Part shown: piece after piece, positions 1 to 11,282 of the stretch
How positions within the stretch are numbered: position 1 is the stretch's first letter
Layout of the letters: each line of letters starts with the position of its first letter
Origin: Hemileia vastatrix
Taxonomy: Eukaryota > Basidiomycota > Pucciniomycetes > Pucciniales > Zaghouaniaceae
Direction: 5' to 3'
Assembly (NCBI GenBank): GCA_030280995.1
Contig: JASXTE010000016.1
Coordinates: forward strand, 22,762,501 to 22,826,500
Length of the DNA stretch: 64,000 nt
Notes under the pieces: generated by a model
The model's database searches: none
What the model was told of the DNA's origin: nothing
Seen by the model: the letters and a program-made list of their open reading frames with translations, nothing else
Translations under genes and position numbers: made by a program

Positions 1-446
1 TTTTATAGGCAAAAGATGAGAGATTACACACAGAGTTAACAACATCCAATAAGAGAGTGTGAGAGAAAAAACTTTGTGAAAAGAGAGTATGTGAATATAA
101 AAAAGATATCCTAAAATCATGCATCAATAAAAGGTATCATATTTATTTGATATAAATCTTGAGTTCCCTTAGATTGTCACACTTAGTATAGAACATTTGA
201 TTTAAAATGTTATTTTAACTGAATTTTTTTATTTCTTAATAAAGAAATTTGATTTTTTTTTAGATTTTTAATATTTTAATAATATTTTTATTTCCTTTTC
301 AACTTTATTATTGAGCATGGTGTTAGGGAGTAAAAATATATGGGACATTTATTAATTTTTATTAATTACTAAATTTACTTATTGTACTTAGCTAGTTAAT
401 TGTAAGTAATACATAAGTAAATAATAGATAATTATTTATTAATAAG

Positions 447-480
<34 letters not shown>

Positions 481-544
481 AATGGCTTCATCTCACTAAG
501 ATAATTAATTATTTTACTGGATAAGTCTAGTAGCCTGGCTGACA
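1..544 (-). repeat. Chromovirus LTR, partial (continues left of window)
   Basis: The right end reads GTAGCCTGGCTGACA, the same terminus as the LTRs ending at 42697, 50707 and 63276, so the LTR runs leftwards (minus strand, 5' end at 544). It also shares the block with 'ttttataggcaaa' and the 'ttcatctcactaagataatta' type motif near the end. A run of about 25 A lies at 454-478. The other end is outside the window, so it may be a solo LTR or the 5' LTR of an element to the left. Confidence 0.8.
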
Positions 545-692
545 CTCTCTCTCATGACTACATCCTAGAAGACCAATACCTCATCAACAAAATAACCATT
601 TCTAAAAAAATCAGTCATAACATTCTACTTAACAAGACAAGTTTACCTTCATGTTACCATTTATATACACCATATTGACACCCTACTCCCCC

Positions 693-723
<31 letters not shown>

Positions 724-902
724 ATATCCATACATATATATATATATATATATATATAATACAATAAAAAAAAGTGTATATAATAGTTTTTTCTTCCTTT
801 ATCTCCTTCTTTAATGTATTTATTTTTCAAAAGATGGGTTAAAAAGGCTACGAAAACCCCATCCATCACGTTGTTCCTTCTATTTCTATTTTTATTTTTT
901 TC
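545..902. other. Intergenic spacer with simple repeats
   Basis: Between the LTR end and the 3' end of the Ies1 gene no coding region is convincing. It holds the C-run/CA/TA compound microsatellite described separately and otherwise AT-rich sequence. Confidence 0.6.
688..759. repeat. Compound microsatellite (C)n-(CA)n-(TA)n
   Basis: A run of about 22 C is followed directly by CA repeats and, after a short break, by about 11 TA units. It lies just downstream of the 3' end of the Ies1 gene. Confidence 0.95.
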
Positions 903-3562
903 CTATTCAACAGGTACTGGTGGTAAATGATGACTTTTCCAGCCAACCTCACCAATGTTTACTGTCACTCCAAGTTCAGAATCGACACCAGTGTGGGGTT
1001 CAGTTTTAACATGTTCAGAATTTGTATCTGGAGTCTGGTCAGAGTTGGGAGGAGTGCCATATCTTATTACTTTTTCTTTTCCTCCGTTCATAGGGAAAGC
1101 AAATCCAATTAAACGAGGTCCTATAAATACATCAAGTAGAAACATATTTAGAGTCAATGAAATGTCGATATGTTCACTTTTTTATTTTATTTTATTTTTT
1201 TTACAATACTAACTAAGTTCTTGGCGTTTCCAGCTTGGATCCAGAGTATTTGCTGGACCTGCCTCATCAGATTCATATCCGGGACACTTTTGTTCCTTTA
1301 CTTCATTTTGGATTCGTCTCCATGTTACTAAAAGTAATAATAACCCATCAGGACCATACTTTATGCAAAACTATCACAATGAACACCTATAACAACTTAC
1401 ATTGAAGAGGATCTAGATGAGCGCATTCATCATTATCTGAATCATCATCAGCAGCATACTTTGAGAAATCTAAAACAACGATTATCAGCTGCAGCCAACC
1501 CCTATACAACACCATATAGAAGATCACCAGCCTTGGATTGCCATATTTAGCCGATCTTTAAATTCTACCTCAACAAGATGAGCTTTTCTCTTTCTTGTAT
1601 CCTCTTTTCTATTAAAGTTGGCGATGCCTTTTTTTTTCGAGTTTGCGACAATCCCACTATCCCGAAACTTTTTCATTCCGGCAAGCTCCGGAAGTGAGCC
1701 TCCTGTCTCTTCAGCTTCAACAGCATGAGCATAATTTGCTGCCATAACTTTTTGACGTTTGGTTAAACCTGATAAATAAAAAATATGCGTAGAGCGATAT
1801 ATTAGTAGCTATCTAATAACTTGTAAACTGAAATACTGGATTGATTGCAATTCATGAATACCTTCTTCACTCTCGCCAATCCCACCATCAAATGCACCAG
1901 TTCCATTCAGACCCATACCCTCCTCACCCCTCCATTTTTTCAGAAACTCGAGTCGAAACAATTGCATTTCCTTTCCCCATCTTAATTCATCTTCAGGGTC
2001 AACATTTTCTTCACCCGTTTGCATTCTGGCTAGACAAAATGGTCTCAACTTTTGTTCGCTATCAAAATCAGTGATAGCTGAAGGGTCTTCTAGAAAATGA
2101 TGCATGAGCCAGAGAAATGCATATGCCCGCAGTTTAGTAGGAATTCTGTCAAAGTTTATCATCAGAAAGAAAGTTTCGAGTATCTGAGGCTAGTCAGATC
2201 CATGCCTACGTAGTTGGAGTAAACAAATCATGCAAAACGAAGCCTTCAGGAAAATATTTAGCAGTAATGTACTATGCACAACGAAACAATGATTATCAAT
2301 TCTAAACAACATCGAGGCCATGGAGTGCAAGGTAGCGATGGAGACTTGACTCACAGGCTCCATATTGAAAAGTTCAAAAATCAAGTTAACGACTGTTGTT
2401 GGCGGCCGATACCCTTCACTCTAATGACCGCATAAAAAAAAAGAGGAAGAAAAGAAGTCAGCTTTAAAGATGAAAAAAAAAAAAAAAAAAAAACATCACG
2501 AAAACAAGATTGTAATTGACCGAACGCTTGGCAATCTCACTCAAGGAACCGAGTTCGTTGCCTACTTCAAAGGCCAGCTGACAAGACTTAAGCATCGTTT
2601 TGATTCTTGGTGCATCCTGTAAGTTGACCTTGCAGTATTCGTCTTGTTGAAGGCAAGGGATCGGATGGTAGGTACGCATATAGGCCCTTAATTCTGGATA
2701 AACTATAGTTTTTTTTTATTTTATTTTTTTCATATAAGATTCGATTCCCCCCCCCCCCCCACCACAGCCACCACCATTTTAATAGCCAACATCAATTCAA
2801 TGAACAATTCATGAAAGAAATGAATGAACATTACAAGCCACGGTAGTATTTATTCTGCCAATGTTGATCAGAAACGAAGCAATGCAAAAGTTCAAAGCCC
2901 ACTAATAACCAAAATTACATCAGGTCGAGAGAGAGAGAGAGAGAGAGTTAGGGATGAAAGATAATATATTAGTAAGGAAGAGAATAAGCCCACCGTAGGA
3001 TTTTCTTCAAGCTGCCGGACTGTGTTTTTAGCAGCTTTACTGAATTTAGATAATGTTTCAACATAGAGTTCTCTGAAAGAAACACCTCTCTGATCCAGAG
3101 GACTGGTGAATTGAAAAGTGCAATCATTGCTTTTGGAAAAAAGTACAAGGACAGATTAGTTGTGATAGGAAGGAGAGAAAGAAAGAAAGGCAAAAAGCAG
3201 ACAAGATATCACTCATGAGATCGAATTGGATATCGGCCCGAGTAAACATTTCACCTATTTATTTAAGATGAGAGAGGAAGAGGTGAGAAAGAGATAAGAG
3301 ATAAGAGATAAGAGATCAGGGAATTTGGTTGACGAACCATCAGCCTTTTTGAGAGCCTGAGAAGAGAAGAGGATAAGTAAAGAAAAGAAGGAAGAAGGAA
3401 GAAAAGATAGAATATCAGTACCCATGCAGAATGATCCTTGGGAGGAGAAAAGTGATGAGGAGTGCTAGGGGAAGGATGGGAGAGATTGGGAGTTGAGAAG
3501 GGAACGGATTTGAATTTCTTGGACGAGGGAGAAGATTTTCTTGGTGGTTTGAAGGATTTCAT
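903..3562 (-). CDS. IES1: INO80 chromatin-remodelling complex subunit Ies1, about 13 exons
   Basis: Nuclear subunit of the INO80 chromatin-remodelling complex. Reading frames join in phase across GT-AG introns: exon 1 3562-3422, a 19 nt microexon 3356-3338, then 3254-3203, 3129-2994, 2901-2835, 2702 onward, 2420-2355, 2271-2210, 2145-1862, 1768 onward, and three more to the stop at 903. Family blocks seen in order are KKADGEMFTRADIQFDLM (first G split across an intron), VSFRELYVETL, INIGRINTTVAFYPELRAYM, RTYHPIPCLQ, LQDAPRIKTMLKS, RPPTTVVNLIFELFN, PTKLRAYAFLWLMHHFLED and KRQKVMAANYAHAVEAE. These match what I know of fungal Ies1 proteins. Estimated length is roughly 550 residues. The start is the ATG at 3562; an in-frame upstream ATG at 3706 is possible. 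The donor near 1540 is uncertain: a GC-AG intron keeps phase, whereas the nearby GT gives a stop. The acidic and basic C-terminal tail is fungus-like. No mutation breaks the gene if the GC donor is used. Confidence 0.8.
2747..2760. repeat. Poly-C tract inside an Ies1 intron
   Basis: A run of about 14 C sits in the intron between the exons at 2835 and 2702. A (GA)n run at about 2927-2947 sits in the preceding intron. Confidence 0.9.
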
Positions 3563-4294
3563 GGCTGAGAAATCCAAGAAAGAAAGACTGAAATCAAGTG
3601 ATTGAGCACGACACGTGATCAGAGAGAAAAAGGAAATCAACTGAGTGTGGAACAGAAGAATATTGGGAGAGAGGAAGAGTGAGCAGAGAGATTCGACGCC
3701 ATCCATCCCAATCAGTTTGGCTTATGTATTACTCTCTAGATATCTGCATTGTCATATGAGTGAAAGTAGGGTTGGGATTTAGCAAGAGCTGTCACAAGCT
3801 AGGCTTTTGTTGAAGTAATCCTCGATTTGTCACAACTTTTTGCCATAAGGGTTTTATTTAATTCAAGTAAGTAATAGTTATCGATATCTAGATATTGTTC
3901 TGAGTAAAAACACTGTAATAAAATTGATAGAAAATTGTGTAAAGATGTAACAAAATCATTATTCTATAAATTGTATGGTAAGGTAAGAAACATTAGTTTA
4001 TGACAATTAAAAAGCTCTCTCCCAGACAGCAAGGTTGGCCATCCTTTTTAAGCCTTTTTCAATTTTGTATTCTTTGCATACCAGGATCAAAGAATCCTGC
4101 TGACACCATTGAGATGCCCCAATTTCTTTTCTCCTTTACCAACATGACACTCCAAGCAAAAGTACCTTAATTACCCCACTATTCAAGCTCTAGCTCCACT
4201 AACAATGTGCAAAAAGCAACCATGGGGAGATTACATTTGATTGTGTTCTCAAATTAGCTGCACTATTCAAACTTTAAAAGTATCCTAAAATTAA
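3563..4294. other. Upstream region of Ies1; no gene seen
   Basis: AT-rich spacer holding the presumed Ies1 promoter. No conserved protein motif in six frames and no clear repeat. Confidence 0.5.
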
Positions 4295-4938
4295 AGGTGC
4301 TTATACTTTTCAAACATAAGCAATCTACGCACTGTCTAGCGCTAAGGTCGAGGGAATATTCAAAAGGGGTCATTAGGAGGTCTGGGAAGCACAAACAAGG
4401 CAGAAAGGTTAGAACATTAGATGATTGATAAATGGGAACTCTGGTGGATTAAATGACTCTGTGGGTATATAGTGGCTGGTTGGTTAATGGGTCAGTGCAA
4501 GGAGGAATAGGATATTTAAAGGGGTGTTACTTTGGTTTGACATTCTCTAAAATTAAATTATAAAAAATATTGGTGATAGTAGTCAAATTCTTATTAGGCT
4601 ATTATTATATTTGTCCTTTTCTTTCTTAACAATCAATTTCAATAAATCCTAAATACTTAAATCTTCCCTTTGATTATTAAGTTTCAACCCTTTGTGATAT
4701 TACCACAGTAATTAGTGTCCATACTATCTACATTAATTATTCTTCAAAGATCATCTTCAAACCACTTCCTCAAAGTAATCCTCTGTGCTTCAAAGTTGTA
4801 ATTCCACTCTTACTTCTATCTCACTTACTTTGGGATCATCCTCAACCCTGTGCATAGGTTGTCCAATGACATTATAATTTAATTCTCTGCAGTTCTCATT
4901 CTTTGTACTACTACAATTCTCAGGTGCCAAATCTAAAT
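4295..4938 (+). repeat. LTR/leader-like region of Ty3 family B, copy 1
   Basis: This segment aligns by eye with 52040-52684. Shared blocks include 'cttatacttttcaa', 'gtgatagtagt', 'ggttattaag' (here 'gattattaag') and 'caaccctt', and both segments are followed by a family B gag ATG. Exact LTR ends, primer-binding site and target duplication could not be fixed. Confidence 0.5.
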
Positions 4939-7900
4939 ATGGTGCCTGTTCAATGCACTCCTCCTCTCATTATTGCTACTACTACTAAGGCTTGCACTAG
5001 GGATAGGCCAACCTCATTATGTCCTGTTTCTCACACTCACTCCCTCAAACTGCTTGATGTAAGGGAGCACAAACATTCAATTCAATCTGTAGAGGACTCC
5101 AGCAAAGAAGATGAAGGAGAGGACACCATACACAAAGCACCATCAGCCCCAGCTGCTGGACCTTTGGGCCAATCTTTAAGTGCTGGCCCAAATGCTTCAT
5201 TGGAGATATTCATGAAAATCCTGTTTAAAACCCTCACTAATCCTGCCTCATCTGAAGGATCTAAAATTTAAAACTCCTTTGATGAAGTCTCCAGACAAAT
5301 TTGATAGAGAGCATCCTGACAGATTGTGTCCCTTCTTGCAGACATGCAAGCTACTATTCCACAATGACCCTCAAACCTTTAGTGCAGATTGTTGCAATTC
5401 ATTTATGCCTCTTCTTATTTATCAGGAAAGGCATCACAGTGGTTTGAGTCTTATCTACTCATGCTTTCTTTGAGAAAACCTCACTTACTCATTAATAATT
5501 GGGAAAGGTTCAAGGACCAACTTTTTACATTGTAGGGTGACCCTAATGAAACTGACAACACAGAGATCAAACTTGATTTCCTTTGCATGAGCAATAATGG
5601 TAAAGCTTCTGAGTACATCTCAAATTTTCAGGGCTTTACAAACTCAAGTTAGTTGGAATGATGCTGCTCTTAAGTATCAATTCAAAAAAGGACTTCCTTT
5701 GATGATTCTGGTCCAATTGAATCTTTACAGGCGTAAAATGGAGAGTTTGACAGACTTAATGGATAGGACCCTCAAACTTGATGGCACACATCAAGGATGA
5801 CTTCAACAAAGGCCTCACGCACCAAATTCTCACAGTTCAAACTTCAAATCTGGGCCTCCTTCAAACAATCATTCCCAACCAGCCCAATTGACCCAATCCA
5901 AACCCAGTCACAAGGGAAAGGAGAAGTCTAAACCCAAAAGCTCAACTCCTGGTGATATCAGTAAGGTATTGGATCCAAAAGGAGAATTAAAGGAGGCTTA
6001 AAGGAAAAGACAGGTGGATAATGGGTTATGTATGTATTGTGGGGTTAAACACAAGCTGGAAGATTGTGGAAAATTGAAGGAAAGGGAAGGTAAAAACTCT
6101 AATTCAAAAAAATAGAGAATATTTTACTTGTGTGCAAAGCAAACTATTTTATTTCTCCCAGTGCACGGAACCTCCATGTCTAAAGGACTGGAGTGGCCAT
6201 TACCCATTTGAGATTTATTCTTTTTAAGGAGGATATACCCTTCAGTTTTCTTATTTACTCTGGAGCTTCAATTTCATTTATCAGTTTATCTTTTGCTGAA
6301 AAACTTAAGCTGAAATTTGTAGATACCAATCAAATTCCAATTTATTTGGTCAAATCAGAGGACCCCAAGTATTGGGTTAGTAAGAAAGTTTGATGGGTTT
6401 TCAAACTTCCAAAATTTCCTTCCTTTGAGTGAGAATTAACAGTCTTGGATTCCCCAAGGATGGAGGATACCATTCTTGGCCATGACTTTTTAATGCATTT
6501 GAATCCTGCATTAATTGGTCAGAGGGATTGATCACACCTTACTCTAAGTATATTTAAGATTCTTCAATGCAAGTAAATAGGGAGTTAAACAACCTTTCTG
6601 ACCCATTCCTGAACAATTATTTGCAACCATCTTATATTTCTCTAAATGAGCATTCGGCTAACCTTTCTAGCTTGGTTACTTCACTCAAAGAGGTTTTCAA
6701 CAGCCTCGAGGTAAACAAAACTTTCTCTCTAAATTCAGGTCTACCCTCAACAGACTTCTTCAAGGATGAAGGGGATAACAAAATTAATATTGAAGCCATT
6801 AAATCAACTCTACTGGAAGTTTATCCTGACTTTCTCAATGTATTTTCAGTCTGTAAATCCAACAAGATACCACCTCATTGACCCTACAATCATCAAATAG
6901 AGTTATTAGTTCCAGTACCTTTGGCAGGTCCTGTCTACTCCCTATTGAAGGTTGAATCTTAAGTTCTTCAAGACTAAATTGCAGAGAATGTGGAAAAAGG
7001 TTTCATTTAAGCCAGTAAATCCAAAACCAGCTCTCCATTTTTTTTGTCAAGAAAAAGGATGGAAGTCTTAGGTTATGTGTTGATTATAGAAAAATCAATG
7101 CAGTGACTAAGAAGAATGCATATCCAGTTCCTCCTATGCCTTTACTTCTTACTTTGTTTAGTGGTGCTAATTTCTTCTCTAAAATTGATTTAAGAGGTGC
7201 TTGCCAACTTATATGTATTTCTGAAGTCCATGAACCTCTAACAGCAATGCGCACTAGGTTTGGTAGTTTTGAATATCGAGTTATGCCTTTTGGGTTATGT
7301 AACGCACCCTCAACTTTTCAAACTCTTTTCAATGATATCTTTCATGATGTTGTCAAACAATTTGTTGTTGTCTATTTAGATGATATTTTAATTTTTTTGA
7401 AGACCATTGAGGCACATATTGAACATGTCTGACAGGTTCTCAATTGTCTTCAAGAGCATGCTCTCTACACCAAAAAAACTAAGTGCAAATTCCACCTAAA
7501 GTCTATTGACTTTCTAGGTTTTACATTATCCACTGACAGCCTTTTCATGGATGATAGAAAAGTTTAAAAAAAAATTGGAATGGCCAGAGGCTAAAATCTG
7601 TAAAATCCTTACAAGGGTTTTTAGGTTTTGCCAATTTCTATAGAAGATTTATTAAAGAGTACTCTAAAACTATTACAAATCTCACTTCTCTTCTTAGAAA
7701 AGATATTCCCTTTGTTTTTACTGATACAGCGAAAAAGGGATTCAAAGCATTGAAGTCTGTGTTCACCAAAGCTCTGATTCTTTGACATTTCAATCCATCT
7801 GCTTTGACAATCATCAAGACTGATGTAAGTGATTATGCTATTGCAGGGGTTATATGCCAATTAAATCCTGAAATAAAATTGTTTCATCCTGTTGTGTTTA

Positions 7901-8386
7901 AATCACACAAATTGATTGCAGCACAGTTAAATTAAAAAATTCATGATAAAGAGTTACTTGCTATTATTCATTGTCTTAAAAAATGGTGTTTTTTCTTCTC
8001 AGCCTTAATAGTCCTTTTCACATTTTAATGGATCATAATCCTTTAAAATACTTTATGTCTTCTAAAGTCTTGATGCGACCTCAAGTCAGATAGGCTAGGT
8101 TCTTATCATAATTTTATTTCATTATTACCTATTGCCCTTGTAAAATCTGCATAGTTCCAGACATATTGTCACATTGGGATGACATTTACCCAGAGTGGGG
8201 GGAGGCATTTGCTAACAAGAACCCAGAAAATTTCAAATCAATTTTCAACAAATCAATGTTAACAAGTCATCAACTCAATATGATGACAACTCAAACAATT
8301 CAAAATCCACTATTCAACATTCAAGAAGCTCAATCAATAGATGATTATTGTGTAGGGTTAAAAGACAAAATACTCTTGAGGAAAAG
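4939..8386 (+). pseudogene. Decayed Ty3/gypsy gag-pol, family B copy 1
   Basis: Relic polyprotein with many stops and shifts. In order: gag from ATG 4939 (MVPVQCTPP, CTRDRPTSL); a zinc knuckle near 6030 (CMYCGVKHKLEDC); a protease relic near 6245 where the catalytic Asp codon reads Tyr (YSGAS); reverse transcriptase at 7060-7560 with FSKIDLRGA, MPFGLCNAPSTFQ and the catalytic YLDDILIF; RNase H remnants to about 8060; and the linker towards integrase (LSHWDDIYPEWGEAF, from 8169). The frame stops dead at 8386, where an element A LTR begins, so integrase is missing. The family assignment rests on motif order; decay is visible directly. Confidence 0.8.
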
Positions 8387-9888
8387 TGTCAGGCTAAGGT
8401 CAAGTACAAGGACATGAACTAGCTTGAATAGTCAGTTGTCTAGAAGATTTTAATGGTCCTATATGAATACTGTAGTTCTAATCCACTAAGTTGTAAAATA
8501 TAATCAAATATAAAGGTCTCAGTAATATAATTCTCACTATTCTTATATATGGCTTACAATCTTTATAGTTGGTAGAAAAATAGATTATATAAATTCAGAT
8601 ACTATTCAAAAGTCTTATAAAAGTACTAATTGATATGTATTGTAATTGGTTTGGTTATATTGGTTAAATTGTAATGATAAAGAATGAAGAAATACAACCC
8701 AAAAACCTCCTCCTTTTATACACACTGAGTTCCCCAATGATTCCCTTGATGTACCACCCAATACACAGTTAATCACGCCTCTAAACAACTAATAGACATT
8801 CCCATCAACATTCCCAGTGACCCATGACATAATTAGAAGAGTAATAACCGCCAAAATCCTGAAATAATAAGGGAAATCCATCAAAATTAAAGAAAAAGAC
8901 AAAAAGAGAGTATATGCGTATAAAACAATAATATTAAGGACTAAAGGAGACTTTTTAAGGTTAATAATAGCTTAATAATAAGGGGGATTGACTGTAGAAA
9001 TAATGGGGCTAATCCTGACATTATACTACGTGAAATTCCCATTCAAAAATAACCAAAATTGACTGAGAAACCACCCAAAAACTTAAAAAAGAGCGTGAGA
9101 TGTGGGGTAACTACATGCAGTTCTTGGCAGGCGCTTGCACGGGTAAATCCTTGACTAAAATTAGGCAAATTTAAGCGTGGTGATGAAATAAAGTGCCAAG
9201 AGTGAGGTTATTAATGAAATTAGTGCATATAAACAGGGTCAATGCATTATTAATTAAGCTAGGACACTAAATAAGCGCCTGTCGCCTATTTTAGTGTGTT
9301 TCCCCACAGTGGGCGTAGAATGTGGGGTAATTATAGTGTGAAAAAGCTAACTTTGCTAAAAATGAAGCTATTCACACGGGAAAAAGGCAGGCAGTATGTG
9401 GCCAGTACACAGAAGCCATTTCTGGCATAAAAAACACCAAATTTGAAAAGTGTTATTTTTATGCATTTAAATAGCCAAATCAATAGTTCTAAATGAGCCC
9501 AATTGATCTGTCAAAGCGCAATTTTGATATTCTCAATTTTATAGCGCATATAGTCAACTTTTAAGTGAAATAAAGCGCATTTCTTGTTCTTTGCATAAAA
9601 CAATGAATATAACAGCTCTAAGTGTACTTAAAAATTATGCAGCCTTATACTTAAGGTTCTTAAGATTACCCTAACATATTCCAACTTAATATTAAGTACA
9701 TAAGACCTATAAAAGGTGGATATATGCGTGTATATAAGGTGTTATAATTGGCATTTTTTGTGTATTATCATAATTTTACTTATGTATACTATTTGTGTAC
9801 TCTTATTTATTATTCCCATGTATAGTTCATGTGTTTAACATAACTTATAAGTACTTTTTACTCAGTCCTGGAGATATACAGGCTGACA
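8387..9888 (-). repeat. 3' LTR of element A, about 1.5 kb
   Basis: Plus-strand ends are TGTCAGGC at 8387 and GGCTGACA at 9888, giving the TG...CA rule on the minus strand. It is about 1502 bp and aligns over its whole length with 17621-18199 plus 24727-25637. No family B coding sequence was recognised on the far side of the element, so the insertion site duplication (AAAAG at 8382-8386) could not be confirmed. Confidence 0.85.
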
Positions 9889-9901
9889 CTCGCCCACCCA
9901 A
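9889..9901 (-). promoter_or_regulatory. Polypurine tract of element A
   Basis: On the minus strand a T-rich stretch is followed by GGGTGGGCGAG directly before the LTR start TGTCAGCC. This is the usual position of the plus-strand primer in Ty3 elements; compare AGAGTGAGGGAG in elements 1 and 2. Confidence 0.75.
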
Positions 9902-10070
9902 AAAAAACAATAAAAAAAATGATAAGTTATACATTTTATTTTATTTAATTTGTAATTTTCAGGTATTCAGAATAAATCTGTAGCATTAAAGATTCAACTT
10001 TAAAGAAATAAAACATAATAAAATATTATGAGTACTGGTTTTTTAACCCCTCAGCTGGTTGAACAGAAAT

Positions 10071-11282
10071 TTATTTCTGTTTAAATTTTTTAAGAAGGGT
10101 GGATAAATTAGAAATTTCTTTTTCAGGTATCCATTTATCAAATTCATTTGATTTCCCTTTAAATCTTAGTAAATACTCAGTTCCTTTTTCTTTAGTAAGG
10201 ATTCTTTTCTTGAGTATTTTTTCAATCTCTGCTTTTTCCACAATTTCTTCAGGTTGCTTTTTAGGCCTTCCCCTTCTTTTTGGAAATAAGTCAGGATCAT
10301 TTGCATGGTAAGGTTTCAATAATGAGATAGGGAAAACTGGATGTTTCCTATCATATGGAGCATATAATATGACTTCCACTGCATTATTCCCAACCATTTT
10401 ATTTACTACAAAAGGTCCTACAAAGGGATCCTTTAATTTAACATTACCTTGTAAGTTAAAATGTAGTGTTGATATGAGGACTTCATCTCCCTTTTTAAAT
10501 TCAAATTCTTTATGAGATTTGTCCCACCTTTTCTTTTCATATTCAAATGCTTTTTGGATGCATTCTTCTGCATGCTTTCTACACATTTGTTGCATATGAA
10601 TAAAGGATTTAGTGCCAGGGTGTATATCCAACCTTGGTAGTTTATTTAAAAGATTTACTGGGGTATTTGGTACATATCCCAGCCAGAGTTCAAATGGTTT
10701 CTTCTCTGTTACAGAATGAGTTGTGCTGTTATAAGCAAATTCAAGGCCAGGAATTAATGTTACCCAGTCATGTGTGAATTTCTCATTGTCTTTGTATTCT
10801 AATCCAAAGGCACAATATCTTCTGATCATGTCTTCTAGAGTTTGTATCATCCTCTCAGCCAGCCCATCAGTTTGTGGATGGTGTGCTGTAGACAATTTTA
10901 ATTGACAACCTGATACTTCCATCAAAGATGTCCAGAACTCTGAAGTAAATTTAGGATCTCTGTCAGAGATTATGGCTTTGGGGAACCCAGCAGTATTCAT
11001 CATTTGAGTCCACCATAGTAACGCCAAGTCTTTAGCAGATACCTCTTTATGGGTAGGGATAAACTTACACATTTTTGTTAATCTATCCACTATTACCCAG
11101 CAAGAATTGAAACTTTCTTTTCCTGCTAATGGCAAGCCAGTGACAGAATCCATGTTTATAATTTCCCATGGAGCTTTTGGCTGCTCTATTTGTTGTAACA
11201 AATCAGCTCTCTTCCCAGTTAATCTTTTAGATTTCTGACAAGAGTCACATGTTTCAATGTATTTTTGTACATCTTCTTTCAT
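10071..11282 (-). CDS. Element A integrase with C-terminal chromodomain
   Basis: An open 403-codon stretch encoding the catalytic and C-terminal part of a Ty3 integrase, which inserts the cDNA copy into nuclear DNA. The second half of the HHCC zinc site is present (CDSCQKSK near residue 13); the two His lie across an in-frame stop just upstream (near 11322). The DDE triad is intact: Asp in WVIVDRLTK, Asp in ISDRDPKF, Glu in TDGLAERMIQTLE. The GPF/Y-like module (DPFVGPFVV) and a chromodomain-like tail (EKILKKRILTKEKGTEYLL, then KWIPEKEISNL) follow. Chromodomains in this clade (chromoviruses) are known to guide integration to chromatin marks. It is the only fully open integrase core here, but it is cut off from its polyprotein. 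Confidence 0.85.
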   Translation of the reverse strand: MKEDVQKYIETCDSCQKSKRLTGKRADLLQQIEQPKAPWEIINMDSVTGLPLAGKESFNSCWVIVDRLTKMCKFIPTHKEVSAKDLALLWWTQMMNTAGFPKAIISDRDPKFTSEFWTSLMEVSGCQLKLSTAHHPQTDGLAERMIQTLEDMIRRYCAFGLEYKDNEKFTHDWVTLIPGLEFAYNSTTHSVTEKKPFELWLGYVPNTPVNLLNKLPRLDIHPGTKSFIHMQQMCRKHAEECIQKAFEYEKKRWDKSHKEFEFKKGDEVLISTLHFNLQGNVKLKDPFVGPFVVNKMVGNNAVEVILYAPYDRKHPVFPISLLKPYHANDPDLFPKRRGRPKKQPEEIVEKAEIEKILKKRILTKEKGTEYLLRFKGKSNEFDKWIPEKEISNLSTLLKKFKQK

